From contig NZ_CP146022.1 in assembly GCF_036967205.1 (NCBI RefSeq), positions 3,534,001 through 3,598,000 on the forward strand: 64,000 nucleotides of DNA. Reading direction: 5' to 3'. This document shows, piece after piece, positions 30,872-38,341 of this stretch. Source of the DNA: Streptomyces sp. Q6. GTDB taxonomy: Bacteria > Actinomycetota > Actinomycetes > Streptomycetales > Streptomycetaceae. Numbering within the stretch: the first letter of the stretch is position 1; every line of letters starts with the position of its first letter. The translations under genes were made by a program, and so were the position numbers. Below the pieces are notes generated by a model. That model was given only the letters and a program-made list of their open reading frames with translations, did no database searches and was not told the origin of the DNA.

Positions 30872-32170
30872 TCAGTCTGCGTCGTGATCGGCACGGGCAC
30901 ACGGTGAAACCCCCTCAGGAACGGTCCCGAGGGGGTTCCTTGTGACCTGGTCGCCGGTCCGCGTCGGCGACCAGAGCGTGGCCGCCGACAGAAGTGCGAT
31001 CGACGCGGCGCCGAGCAGGACGGGGACGCTCCCGAGGCAGGCGGCCAGCGCGCCGCCGACGAGCGCGCCGACCGGCACCGTCGCCAAGAGCACGGACTGC
31101 ACGAGCCCGGCGACGCGTCCCTGGAGGTCCTCCGGGGTGACCAGTTGCTGCGTGGTCGTCATGGAGACCATCCACACGGTGCCGGTCAGGCCGTACGCGA
31201 CCTGATAGGCGAGCAACAGCGCGAAGCCGGTCCCTACGGAGGCGGCCGGGATCAGGAACACCGTGGCGCCCGCCGCGACGCCGCAGACCTGGGTGGCCCG
31301 CCACAGGCCCGCGGTGCGCGCGAACCGCCCGGCGAGCAGCGCGCCCGCGATCGTGGCCGCGCTGTAGGCCGCATATGTAGTGCCCAACTGCCACGCGGGA
31401 AGCGACAGTTCCTCGGTCGCGTAGAAGACGTAGAGCGCGGCGGCGGCGCCGCTGCCGAGGTTGAGGCCGGCGCCGGACAGGATCATGCGGCGCAGCTGCG
31501 GGTGGGACCTGACGACGGCGAGGCCCGAGCGCAGGGCGTCCAGGGGGGCGCGCACGCCCGCTGGTATGCGGACGTTCAGAGTGGCCGGCAGGGCGAGGAC
31601 GAACAGCGCCTCCACGGCGTACGCGGCGCTGCCCGCGAGCAGGGCCGGAGCGGGTCCGACGAGCCCTACCAGGACGCCGCCGAGCGCGGGGCCGCCGATC
31701 TGCCCGCTGGTACGGGCGGCGGTCAGCGCGGAGTTGGCGCCCAGGAGGCGGTCGGGTGCGACGACGCGGGGCAGTGCCGCCTGGAGGGCGACCGAGAGCG
31801 TGAAGGTGAGGGCGCCGGACACACCGGCGACGGCGTACAGGTGCGGCCGCGCGAGATGCCCGGCCGCGTACGCGAGCGGTACGGAGCCGACGACCAGGGC
31901 CTGCGCGGCCGTGACCGTGACGAGCAGCGCGCGCAGCCGCACCCGGTCGACGAGGACGCCGGCCAGCGGGCTGAGCACCGCGCCGGGCAGATAGGTCAGG
32001 CCGAGCAGCGCGGCCGCCCCGAACGGTCCAGCGCCGAGCCCGGTGACGGCGAGGAGCGCGAGCGCCAGGGTGGTGATCTGGCGCCCCAGGGAGCTGGCGG
32101 TCTGCTCGCCGCAGAGCAGCACGAACGGGCGGTGCCGCCACAAGGGAGCGGCGGCCGCGGCCGAGGTCAC
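30872..32170 (-). CDS. MFS transporter, probable exporter of the RiPP-type operon
   Basis: A 432-residue 12-TM protein of the EntS/MFS_3 type. It has PLAGVLVDRVRLRALLVTVT (motif A) after TM2, RTSGQIGGPALGGVLVGLVG in TM5-6, and a short hydrophilic C-terminus. The ATG 32170 begins 3 bp after the stop of the DUF5825-type gene, which ties the transporter to the peptide-modification genes; export of the modified peptide is the natural reading. A 9-bp hairpin (30908-30937, AACCCCCTC/GAGGGGGTT) lies inside its last codons and could reduce expression of the downstream small gene. Confidence 0.85.
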   Translation of the reverse strand: MTSAAAAAPLWRHRPFVLLCGEQTASSLGRQITTLALALLAVTGLGAGPFGAAALLGLTYLPGAVLSPLAGVLVDRVRLRALLVTVTAAQALVVGSVPLAYAAGHLARPHLYAVAGVSGALTFTLSVALQAALPRVVAPDRLLGANSALTAARTSGQIGGPALGGVLVGLVGPAPALLAGSAAYAVEALFVLALPATLNVRIPAGVRAPLDALRSGLAVVRSHPQLRRMILSGAGLNLGSGAAAALYVFYATEELSLPAWQLGTTYAAYSAATIAGALLAGRFARTAGLWRATQVCGVAAGATVFLIPAASVGTGFALLLAYQVAYGLTGTVWMVSMTTTQQLVTPEDLQGRVAGLVQSVLLATVPVGALVGGALAACLGSVPVLLGAASIALLSAATLWSPTRTGDQVTRNPLGTVPEGVSPCARADHDAD

Positions 32171-32173
32171 CCG

Positions 32174-32845
32174 TCAGATCCCCGTGCAGGGGACGGGCCA
32201 GCGGCGCAGGCGCGGCGGCAGCGCCACCGTCCAGCCGTCGACGGCCAGCGCGAGCCGTTCCTCGGCGAGCAGCCCGGCGGCCTCCCGGTGCACCGGGCTG
32301 AGCGCGTCGAGCGGCGTGGCCTCCTGGAGCACGTCGAACGCGGCGAGCAGGTCGGGGTGGTCGAGCGTGAACCGGGCCGAGGCGGGGCGTTCCCTGCGGT
32401 CCATGACGGTGACGAAGCCGGGGCCGCGGCGGTGGTAGAGCATCCCGTAGACGTGATCGGCACGCCAGGTGCTCAGCTCGGCCGGTTCCTCCGGGCGTTC
32501 GGTCGGCGGGGGCAGATGGCGCAGGATGCGGAGGTCATACGTAACACGCGTATCACGCACGTCGGCCGGAGGCTGGGCCTGCGACTGCGACTGCGACTGC
32601 GACTGCGACTGCGACTGCGACTGGACGTCATACGTGACACGCAGTCCGTGGCCCAGGCACTCGCGCAGGAACTGGACCGCCTGGGTGATGGCGCGCCCGT
32701 CCCCGCTTCCGTCCCCGTCCCCGTACAGGGGCAGGGGTTCGGTCACCTGGACCTCTCCGCCGACGAGGCGATGGGCGACGGCGGTCGGTCTGCCGGCCGA
32801 ACCGAACGGGAGGCTCGGCAGGTTCGGAAGGGTTGAGGCGGTCAT
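32174..32845 (-). CDS. DUF5825-like partner of the radical SAM enzyme
   Basis: A 223-residue soluble protein, start ATG 32845 behind GAGGTGGTG; its ATGA overlaps the radical SAM stop, so translation is coupled. I recognise it as the DUF5825 type that accompanies RiPP-maturation radical SAM enzymes in streptomycetes. Visible landmarks are LPLYGDGDGSGDGRAITQAV, LRILRHLPPPTERPEEPAEL and HVYGMLYHRRGPGFVTVMDR. The middle carries a Gln-Ser repeat of seven CTGCGA units (32579-32620), flanked by near-identical copies of RVTYD. The role is unknown; it may bind the precursor peptide. Confidence 0.75.
   Translation of the reverse strand: MTASTLPNLPSLPFGSAGRPTAVAHRLVGGEVQVTEPLPLYGDGDGSGDGRAITQAVQFLRECLGHGLRVTYDVQSQSQSQSQSQSQSQAQPPADVRDTRVTYDLRILRHLPPPTERPEEPAELSTWRADHVYGMLYHRRGPGFVTVMDRRERPASARFTLDHPDLLAAFDVLQEATPLDALSPVHREAAGLLAEERLALAVDGWTVALPPRLRRWPVPCTGI
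32534..32641. repeat. Hexanucleotide repeat flanked by 15-bp direct repeats
   Basis: CTGCGA is repeated seven times without error at 32579-32620, encoding (Gln-Ser)n on the minus strand. It is bracketed by GTCATACGTAACACG (32534-32548) and GTCATACGTGACACG (32627-32641). The 93-bp spacing is a multiple of three, so the reading frame is kept. Confidence 0.85.
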
Positions 32846-34725
32846 CCGGACACCACCTCGCGGTCGATACGGAGGGGGGCGGTCCGGGTCGGCAGGGAGA
32901 CATAGGTGCGGCCGTCGCGGAACAGCAGACCCAGGGCGACGGCGTCGGTGAGCCACTCCCCCAGATCCTCGGCATTCAGGTCGTGTGCCTCGGCGGTGAG
33001 CCGCTTATGAAGAGCGGGGAGTGTTCGCCCCTCCTCCAAGTGGCGCAGAGCCGCCGCCTGCCAGCCGCTGAACCAGTAGGTGCGCTGCGGCCAGCCGTGC
33101 CGCTGGTCGTGGACCAGGAGGGTGTCGCCGTCGTCGCCGGGTGTCTCCATGAGGAGCGTCGAGTTCGCGTGCCCGGCCCGCCAGTCGGCGACGGCCTGGA
33201 GGAGCCGCTTCTCCGCGTCGCCCGCGATGCCGGCGTCCTCGGTGTCGAACAGGTAGACCATGTCGGCCAGTTCGTCCTCGGGGAGCTCGTAGACGTGCTG
33301 GTACATCTCTGCGGCCCGCCGCTTGCCGAAGCCGAAGCCCGGGTCCGTGAAGTGCGGACTGAACCGCTCCAGTTGGATGCGGTGGGCGCCGCCGGGCGGC
33401 TGGAGGTGGACGAGCGCGGGGAGCTGGTCGAGCACCGGCGCGTAGTCCTCGGCGGTCTCGCCCGGGAAGCCGTACAGGTAGTTCCAGGTACAGGTGATCG
33501 CGTGGTTGTCGAACTCGCGCAGCGTACGGACGTTGCGGGCGCCGCTGACTCCCTTGTCCATGAGGTCGAGGACGCGGTTGCTGAGGCTCTCGATGCCGGG
33601 CTGGATCAGGACGGCGCCGGCCTCGCCGAGCAGGGCGATCTGCTCACGGTTGAGGTTGGACTTCACCTCGTAGTGCATGCGCAGGTCCCAGCCGCTCTCG
33701 ACGGCGCGCGGCAGGAAGTCCTTGAAGTACGCCATGTCGATGATGTTGTCGACGGTGACGATGTCGAGGATGCGGTGGCGGCGCACGAGCCGGTCGATCT
33801 CCTCCCACAGCCGCTCGCCGGGCTTGGCGCGGAAGGCCATGGTGGTGCCGTTGAGCCCGCAGAAGGTGCAGTGGTGCTTCTCGCCCCACCAGCAGCCGCG
33901 CGCACCCTCGACGACCAGCTTCGGGTACACGTACTCGATGACCGGGGAGGCCTCGATCTCCGCCTGCCACTGGTCGTAGTCGGGTGACGGGATGTCGGCG
34001 GGCGCCACGATGCGATGCGCTTCGGCGTTGGCGCGCGACACCTGCGGTGTCGTGGAGGTGTCCCACCAGCACACGCCCGGTACGTCGTCGGGCGGGGTGC
34101 CCGCGTCGAGGTGGGCGAGGAGGGCCGGGAAGGCGTACTCGCCCTCGCCGCGCACGACGTGGTCGACGTAGGGGTGGTTGCGGTGCAGGGCGTGACCCAT
34201 GGGGCCGTCGCAGTTGCTGCCGCCGAAGACGACGGTCAGCCGCGGGCGGCGGCGCTTGAGTTCGCGGGCCAGGGCGAGGGAGGGCACGTTCTGCATGAAC
34301 GTGCTGGTGAAGCCGACAACGTCCGGGTCATGGGCGAGCACCTCGTCGGCGCAGCGCACGATGTACTCGGCGGCGTGGCGGCGCATCTCGAAGACGGTGG
34401 CGAGGGTGTCGGGACACAGGTCATGGGAGCGCGCGTACTCCCTGAGCCGGGCGGCGCCCCACTCCTCGTCCTCGTAGAGCACGCCGGAGAAGACCCAGTC
34501 GCCGAGCCCGTGGAAGATCGAGTCGCTGCCGATGGACTCGTAGTCGCCTGGCCGCAGTCGGCCGCCGGAGCGCTCCAGGAGGAACTCCGCCCAGCGCAGC
34601 GAGCCGTGGAACTCGCGCACCTCGTCGTCCGGGCGGACCTGCCGCAGAAGCTGGTGCAACAGGCCCACCTGGAGGGAGGGCAGATCGATCGGGTGCCAGG
34701 GCATGGTCACCAGCTGAACGCGCAT
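32842..34725 (-). CDS. RiPP-maturation B12-binding radical SAM enzyme
   Basis: A 627-residue protein. The N-terminal third has a B12-binding-like Rossmann fold (DPDVVGFTSTFMQNVPSLAL; LTVVFGGSNCDGPMGHALHR). The radical SAM core follows, with the cluster motif CWWGEKHHCTFCGLNG (C-x7-C-x2-C) near residue 285. VTVDNIIDMAYFKDFLP and WNYLYGFPGETAEDYAPVL are further core strands. A winged-helix-like C-terminal region (DLNAEDLGEWLTDAVALGLL) could read the leader peptide. This matches the ribosomal-peptide maturation radical SAM protein 1 (C-methyltransferase-like) family. The start ATG 34725 follows GAGGG. It is preceded by a 27-codon peptide gene (20-bp gap) and overlaps the DUF5825-type gene. Confidence 0.88.
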   Translation of the reverse strand: MRVQLVTMPWHPIDLPSLQVGLLHQLLRQVRPDDEVREFHGSLRWAEFLLERSGGRLRPGDYESIGSDSIFHGLGDWVFSGVLYEDEEWGAARLREYARSHDLCPDTLATVFEMRRHAAEYIVRCADEVLAHDPDVVGFTSTFMQNVPSLALARELKRRRPRLTVVFGGSNCDGPMGHALHRNHPYVDHVVRGEGEYAFPALLAHLDAGTPPDDVPGVCWWDTSTTPQVSRANAEAHRIVAPADIPSPDYDQWQAEIEASPVIEYVYPKLVVEGARGCWWGEKHHCTFCGLNGTTMAFRAKPGERLWEEIDRLVRRHRILDIVTVDNIIDMAYFKDFLPRAVESGWDLRMHYEVKSNLNREQIALLGEAGAVLIQPGIESLSNRVLDLMDKGVSGARNVRTLREFDNHAITCTWNYLYGFPGETAEDYAPVLDQLPALVHLQPPGGAHRIQLERFSPHFTDPGFGFGKRRAAEMYQHVYELPEDELADMVYLFDTEDAGIAGDAEKRLLQAVADWRAGHANSTLLMETPGDDGDTLLVHDQRHGWPQRTYWFSGWQAAALRHLEEGRTLPALHKRLTAEAHDLNAEDLGEWLTDAVALGLLFRDGRTYVSLPTRTAPLRIDREVVSG

Positions 34726-34745
34726 GCCGCCCTCTTCGTGGTCGT

Positions 34746-34829
34746 TCAGCGGGTGGGCCGCTTCTCCATGACGGCGGGCCTGCGATTCGTGCGTTCTTCC
34801 TCACGGATCACGGTCTTCTTGATCTCCAT
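34746..34829 (-). CDS. Candidate RiPP precursor peptide (27 aa)
   Basis: A short ORF too small for usual gene finders. It runs from ATG 34829 to TGA 34746 and begins MEIKKTVIREEERTNR, followed by RPAVMEKRPTR. The SD is strong (GAGGGGG, 4 nt before ATG), and third-position G+C of about 85 percent fits real coding. It lies 20 bp upstream of the radical SAM gene and about 60 bp below a promoter-like element. It contains 6 Arg, 3 Lys and 5 Glu and has no Cys, Ser, Trp or Phe, so lanthipeptide, sactipeptide or thiazole chemistry is excluded. Methylation or another C-H modification of the Arg/Pro/Val/Met-rich C-terminus is more likely. I know no homologue. Confidence 0.65.
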   Translation of the reverse strand: MEIKKTVIREEERTNRRPAVMEKRPTR

Positions 34830-34885
34830 GACGCCCCCTCAGGCCGCCCCTCGGGCTCGAACACCCGTATGCAATAAGGCGGTTC

Positions 34886-34915
34886 ACCCTAGGCCGAGCC
34901 TCAGGAATCGCACAA
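34886..34915 (-). promoter_or_regulatory. Predicted promoter of the RiPP-type operon
   Basis: TTGTGC (34915-34910) and TAGGGT (34891-34886) are 18 bp apart on the minus strand. The -10 box fits the streptomycete TAGRRT consensus exactly. The leader to the peptide ATG would be about 50 nt. Confidence 0.55.
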
Positions 34916-34995
34916 GGGTGCCCACGACGCGTGGGCCGCACAGCCCCCGGAACCCCCTGGACGCGATCACCGGCCCCCAGGTAGACCCGTACGAC

Positions 34996-35804
34996 ATGAA
35001 CGCGCCTCCGGACACCACGCCCGAGACCGCCGCCCTGCTCGCCCAGGCCCGCCGCCTCCTCGCCGAGCGCCATCCTGACGCCCTCGGTGCCGTGCTCGGC
35101 GGCTCGGCGGCTCGGCGGCACGGGGGCGGGCGACGGCGACCAGCGACCTGGATCTGGCGGTCCTGCTGCCGGACACCGACGTGAGCAGGCGCGAACTGGT
35201 CCGCCACGAGGGCCGGCCCGCAGAACTGTTCCTGCACACGCTCGCCGACCTCCCCGGCTTCTTCGACCGGGACCGTCTTCTGCGCCGCGGCACGCTCCTG
35301 TTCCTCTACGGCGAGGGCGTCCCGCTCCTCGACCCGCACGGCGACCTGGCCCACGCCCGCACCCGGGCCGGCGAAATCCTCGCCGCGGGGCCGCCGCCGC
35401 TGAGCCCGCCGGAACGCGAGCGCGCCCGCTACGTCCTGACCTGCTTCATGGACGACCTGATCGACACCGCGCCCACCACCCGCTCCGACCGCTACGAGCA
35501 ACTCTCCCTGGCCGACTTCACGCTCCGCGCGGCGTCGGACCTGCTGACGGCGCACCACGGCGCTTGGACGGGCATCGGCAGATGGCTGCCCCGCCGCCTC
35601 CTGTCCGCGGACCCCGCCCTGGGCGACGCCCTGCTGGCGGGTCACCTGAAGGTGGCGGAACACGGCGACACGGCCGAACTGACCGCCGCCGCGCGGCAGG
35701 TCCTCGATCTGGTCGGGGGACCGCTGCGCGAGGGCTACGTGCAGCGGCGGGCGCCAGGTGGCCAGGGTGCCTATGAAGAGGCGCGTGGGAAGGCTGGGGC
35801 GTGA
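34996..35804 (+). pseudogene. Nucleotidyltransferase-like gene, frameshifted by an 8-bp tandem duplication
   Basis: From ATG 34996 (MNAPPDTTPETAALLAQARR) the frame runs to LGAVLGGSAARRHGGG and then leaves the family reading, ending at 35184. The correct reading resumes in another frame as RATATSDLDLAVLLPDTDVS and continues to 35804. At about 35098-35113 the 8-bp unit GGCGGCTC occurs twice in tandem. Removing one copy restores GGSAARGRATATSDLDLAV, the full GS-x-DxD motif of the pol-beta-like nucleotidyltransferase fold, in one 266-residue frame. So the gene was broken recently, or it is a reversible slippage switch. It overlaps the APH-type kinase start by 4 bp. Confidence 0.85.
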
Positions 35805-36958
35805 GTGAGGATCGCCAGGCGGGCATGGGCAGTCGGGACGATGGGGAGAGTGTGGCTCGTACAGTGAACGCGGACGGTTCCGATAGTCGTGAGGGTCGAC
35901 AAATACTGGACGGTCAGGGAACTCGTGCCGATCCGCTGCCCGTGGTGGATCCGGCCGTCGCTCGGGCCCTGACCGCCGTGCGAGACGCGTCACCCCTGTC
36001 CGGCACGCCCGGCCTGTCCCTGCGGGACGTCATGGAATGCGAGCCCCTGAGCGGCGGCACGTACAACACGCTGTTCCGCGTGGTGCTGCGCGACGGGCGT
36101 CGGTGGGTGATCAAGCTGCCGCCGTCCGACGGGGCGGGGACGACGATGGCGTACGAGTACGACCTGCTGCACGGGGAGGCCGTCTTCTACGCCGCTGCCG
36201 CGCCCCTCGGCCTGCCGATTCCCGTGGTGCTGCACGCCGAGGTCGAGGGCGACCCCGGCATCGTGTCCTGCCTCGTCATGACGGAGCGCCCCGGGACGCC
36301 CTGGCACCTGGTCGACGGGGATCTGCGGGCCGACGAGCGGCGCGCGCTGCGCGAGGAGCTGGGCGGCATCGCGGCCCGGCTGCACGGGGTGTCGGGGGAC
36401 GCGTTCGGGTACCCGGCGCAGCCGTTCGGGGCGCCCTCGCACAGCTGGCGGGAGGCGTTCACGGGGATGCTGGAGGGCGCGCTGGACGACGCGGTGCGCT
36501 ACGGGGCGCGGTTGCCGCGCAGCGTGGAGACGGTCCGCGCGGCGCTCGCCTCGGCCGCGTACGCGCTCGACGAGGTCGACCGCCCGGCGCTGGTGCACTT
36601 CGACCTCTGGCAGGGAAACGTGCTGCTCACGGGCGAGCCGGGAGCCCGGCGGATCGGGGGTGTGATCGACGGGGAGCGGATGTTCTGGGGAGATCCGCTC
36701 GCGGAATTCGTGTCCCTCGCGCTCTTCGGGGACATCGAACAGGACCGCGACTTCCTGGCCGGGTACGCGGCGGCGGGCGGCGAGGCCCGCTTCACCGGGC
36801 CCGCCCGGCTGCGCCTGGCGCTCTACCGCTGCTACCTGTACCTGATCATGCTGGTCGAGGCGGTACCGCGCCGGTACGGGCCGGCGGAACTCGACCGGAC
36901 ATGGCGGACCGCGGGGAAGCACTTCGCTGCCGCGGTGGACGAGGCGGGCCGCGGCTGA
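35801..36958 (+). CDS. APH-family phosphotransferase
   Basis: A 385-residue kinase-fold protein. The Brenner motif VHFDLWQGNVLL (catalytic Asp, metal-binding Asn) lies near residue 268 and GVIDGERMFWGDP (the DFG-like Asp) near residue 288. The N-lobe Lys is in RRWVIKLPPSD. It belongs to the aminoglycoside/choline/fructosamine kinase superfamily; the substrate cannot be inferred. GTG 35801 overlaps the stop of the frameshifted nucleotidyltransferase (GTGA), so the two were translationally coupled. The first 60 residues are poorly conserved in look, and a later start is possible. Confidence 0.82.
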   Translation: MSEDRQAGMGSRDDGESVARTVNADGSDSREGRQILDGQGTRADPLPVVDPAVARALTAVRDASPLSGTPGLSLRDVMECEPLSGGTYNTLFRVVLRDGRRWVIKLPPSDGAGTTMAYEYDLLHGEAVFYAAAAPLGLPIPVVLHAEVEGDPGIVSCLVMTERPGTPWHLVDGDLRADERRALREELGGIAARLHGVSGDAFGYPAQPFGAPSHSWREAFTGMLEGALDDAVRYGARLPRSVETVRAALASAAYALDEVDRPALVHFDLWQGNVLLTGEPGARRIGGVIDGERMFWGDPLAEFVSLALFGDIEQDRDFLAGYAAAGGEARFTGPARLRLALYRCYLYLIMLVEAVPRRYGPAELDRTWRTAGKHFAAAVDEAGRG

Positions 36959-36987
36959 GACGGCGGCCCCAGGCGCCTGAACATGAC

Positions 36988-37018
36988 GAAGCCCCCTCCG
37001 GAATCCGGAGGGGGCTTC
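36988..37018. terminator. Bidirectional terminator between the APH-type gene and tRNA-Tyr
   Basis: GAAGCCCCCTCCGG and CCGGAGGGGGCTTC form a 14-bp perfect stem with a 3-nt loop. It ends the kinase transcript from the left and the tRNA-Tyr transcript from the right. Confidence 0.9.
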
Positions 37019-37027
37019 CCCCAAGTG

Positions 37028-37109
37028 TGGCGGCGCCAGGATTCGAACCTGGGAAGGCTGAGCCGGCAGATTTACAGTCTGCTCCCTTTGGCCGCTCGGG
37101 CACACCGCC
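37028..37109 (-). tRNA. tRNA-Tyr (anticodon GTA)
   Basis: An 82-nt class II tRNA. The acceptor is GGCGGTG/CGCCGCC with one U/G pair, the anticodon region is CAGACTGTAAATCTG, there is a long variable arm, and the T-arm contains GGTTCGAATCC. In S. coelicolor the integrative plasmid SLP1 uses a tRNA-Tyr gene as attachment site; here the gene is whole and has no integrase beside it. Confidence 0.95.
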
Positions 37110-37333
37110 TTGGGTTTTGTCGCCCCGGGCCCCGCTTGCGCGGTGCTCGCTGGCAACGACGTAAACAATACCCGATGGACAGGGGTGCTTCGCCACCCGA
37201 TTGATCGACGGTGCAGCCCGGGGCGGTGGCTAGGCTTTGTACGCGGCGCGACGCCCTCGCAAACCCGGGCAGCCCGCATATGTAGTGCCGAGCAGGACCG
37301 ATACGCAGTCCCCGATACAAGGAGCCACAGGAC

Positions 37334-37822
37334 ATGGCCGACTCCAGTTTCGACATCGTCTCGAAGGTCGAGCGGCAGGAGGTCGACAACGCCCTCAACC
37401 AGGCCGCCAAGGAGATCTCCCAGCGCTACGACTTCAAGAACGTCGGCGCCTCCATCTCCTGGTCCGGCGAGAAGATCCTGATGGAGGCCAACTCCGAGGA
37501 GCGGGTCAAGGCCATCCTCGACGTCTTCCAGTCCAAGCTGGTCAAGCGCGGCATCTCGCTGAAGGCGCTGGACGCCGGTGAGCCGCAGCTGTCCGGCAAG
37601 GAGTACAAGATCTTCTCCTCGATCGAGGAGGGCATCTCCCAGGAGAACGCCAAGAAGGTCGCGAAGATCATCCGCGACGAGGGTCCGAAGGGCGTCAAGG
37701 CACAGGTCCAGGGCGACGAGCTGCGGGTCAGCTCCAAGAGCCGTGACGACCTTCAGGCCGTGCAGGCCCTGCTGAAGGGCCAGGACTTCGACTTCGCGCT
37801 TCAGTTCGTGAACTACCGGTAG
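37334..37822 (+). CDS. YajQ-family nucleotide-binding protein (UPF0234)
   Basis: A 162-residue protein with the family start [20 protein letters not shown] and core motifs [38 protein letters not shown] and [20 protein letters not shown]. YajQ proteins bind nucleotides, and some bind cyclic di-GMP as transcription cofactors; the role in streptomycetes is not settled. The start ATG 37334 follows AAGGAGCCACAGGAC. A very long terminator follows. The upstream gap (37110-37333) holds the tRNA-Tyr promoter and the yajQ promoter, neither clearly recognisable. Confidence 0.95.
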   Translation: MADSSFDIVSKVERQEVDNALNQAAKEISQRYDFKNVGASISWSGEKILMEANSEERVKAILDVFQSKLVKRGISLKALDAGEPQLSGKEYKIFSSIEEGISQENAKKVAKIIRDEGPKGVKAQVQGDELRVSSKSRDDLQAVQALLKGQDFDFALQFVNYR

Positions 37823-37870
37823 TCGCGCGGACGTTGAAGCAACACATGTGACGGATGACGCATGTGACGC

Positions 37871-37909
37871 ATGAAGGGGCGGCACCCCGGTCGGGTGCCG
37901 CCCCTTCAT
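37871..37909. terminator. Bidirectional terminator, 17-bp perfect stem
   Basis: ATGAAGGGGCGGCACCC and GGGTGCCGCCCCTTCAT form 17 perfect pairs with a 5-nt loop between convergent yajQ and the GlsB-type gene. Direct copies of CATGTGACG-like sequence precede it. Confidence 0.95.
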
Positions 37910-37927
37910 GGTGCTGCTGGCTGCGGT

Positions 37928-38200
37928 CTAGCGGCGACTTCGGGAGTCTCCGAAGAAGATGCGGTACACGATCAGGAGGACCAGGGCGCCACCGATCGCG
38001 GCGACCCAGGTGGCCGTGTCGTAGAAGTCGGTGCTGATCGGGCGGTCTAGCCAACGGGCCGATATCCAGCCGCCGATGAAGGAGCCCGCGACACCGATGA
38101 GGATGGTGCCGATCACGCCGCCCGGGTCACGGCCCGGGAGCAGGAACTTGGCGATGGCACCGGCGAGCAGGCCAAGAATGATCCAGCTGATGATGCCCAT
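37928..38200 (-). CDS. GlsB/YeaQ/YmgE family membrane protein
   Basis: A 90-residue protein with three hydrophobic helices (MGIISWIILGLLAGAIAKFL; GGVIGTILIGVAGSFIGGWI; VAAIGGALVLLIVYRIFFGD). It has the glycine-rich family pattern LLPGRDPGGVIGT. The family is called transglycosylase-associated or stress-response membrane protein; molecular function is unknown. The start ATG 38200 gives the typical N-terminus. The 140 bp upstream are shared with the divergent permease and contain GCTG-rich degenerate repeats. Confidence 0.9.
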   Translation of the reverse strand: MGIISWIILGLLAGAIAKFLLPGRDPGGVIGTILIGVAGSFIGGWISARWLDRPISTDFYDTATWVAAIGGALVLLIVYRIFFGDSRSRR

Positions 38201-38341
38201 GCCACGAACTGCCCTTCTGTCGTGCTGCGCTGTGGAACGGTCGCGCTGCTTCTGTAGTGCTGTGTTGCCTTGGTGCGCTGTTGCCCATAAGGACGACAAG
38301 TAGGCACGGCGCGGTTGCGGTGACGTTCTAGGGTGCGGCCC

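Noticed and set aside
34015-35184. A long plus-strand frame opposite the radical SAM gene that runs into the nucleotidyltransferase start
   Set aside because: Only the part from ATG 34996 has coding sense; the earlier part is the antisense shadow of the radical SAM gene.
31370-37295. A 16-bp identity (CCGCATATGTAGTGCC) inside the MFS gene near 31371 and upstream of yajQ near 37278, considered as an att-like repeat
   Set aside because: There is no tRNA or integrase relation, one copy is plain coding sequence, and a single 16-bp match in 64 kb can arise by chance.
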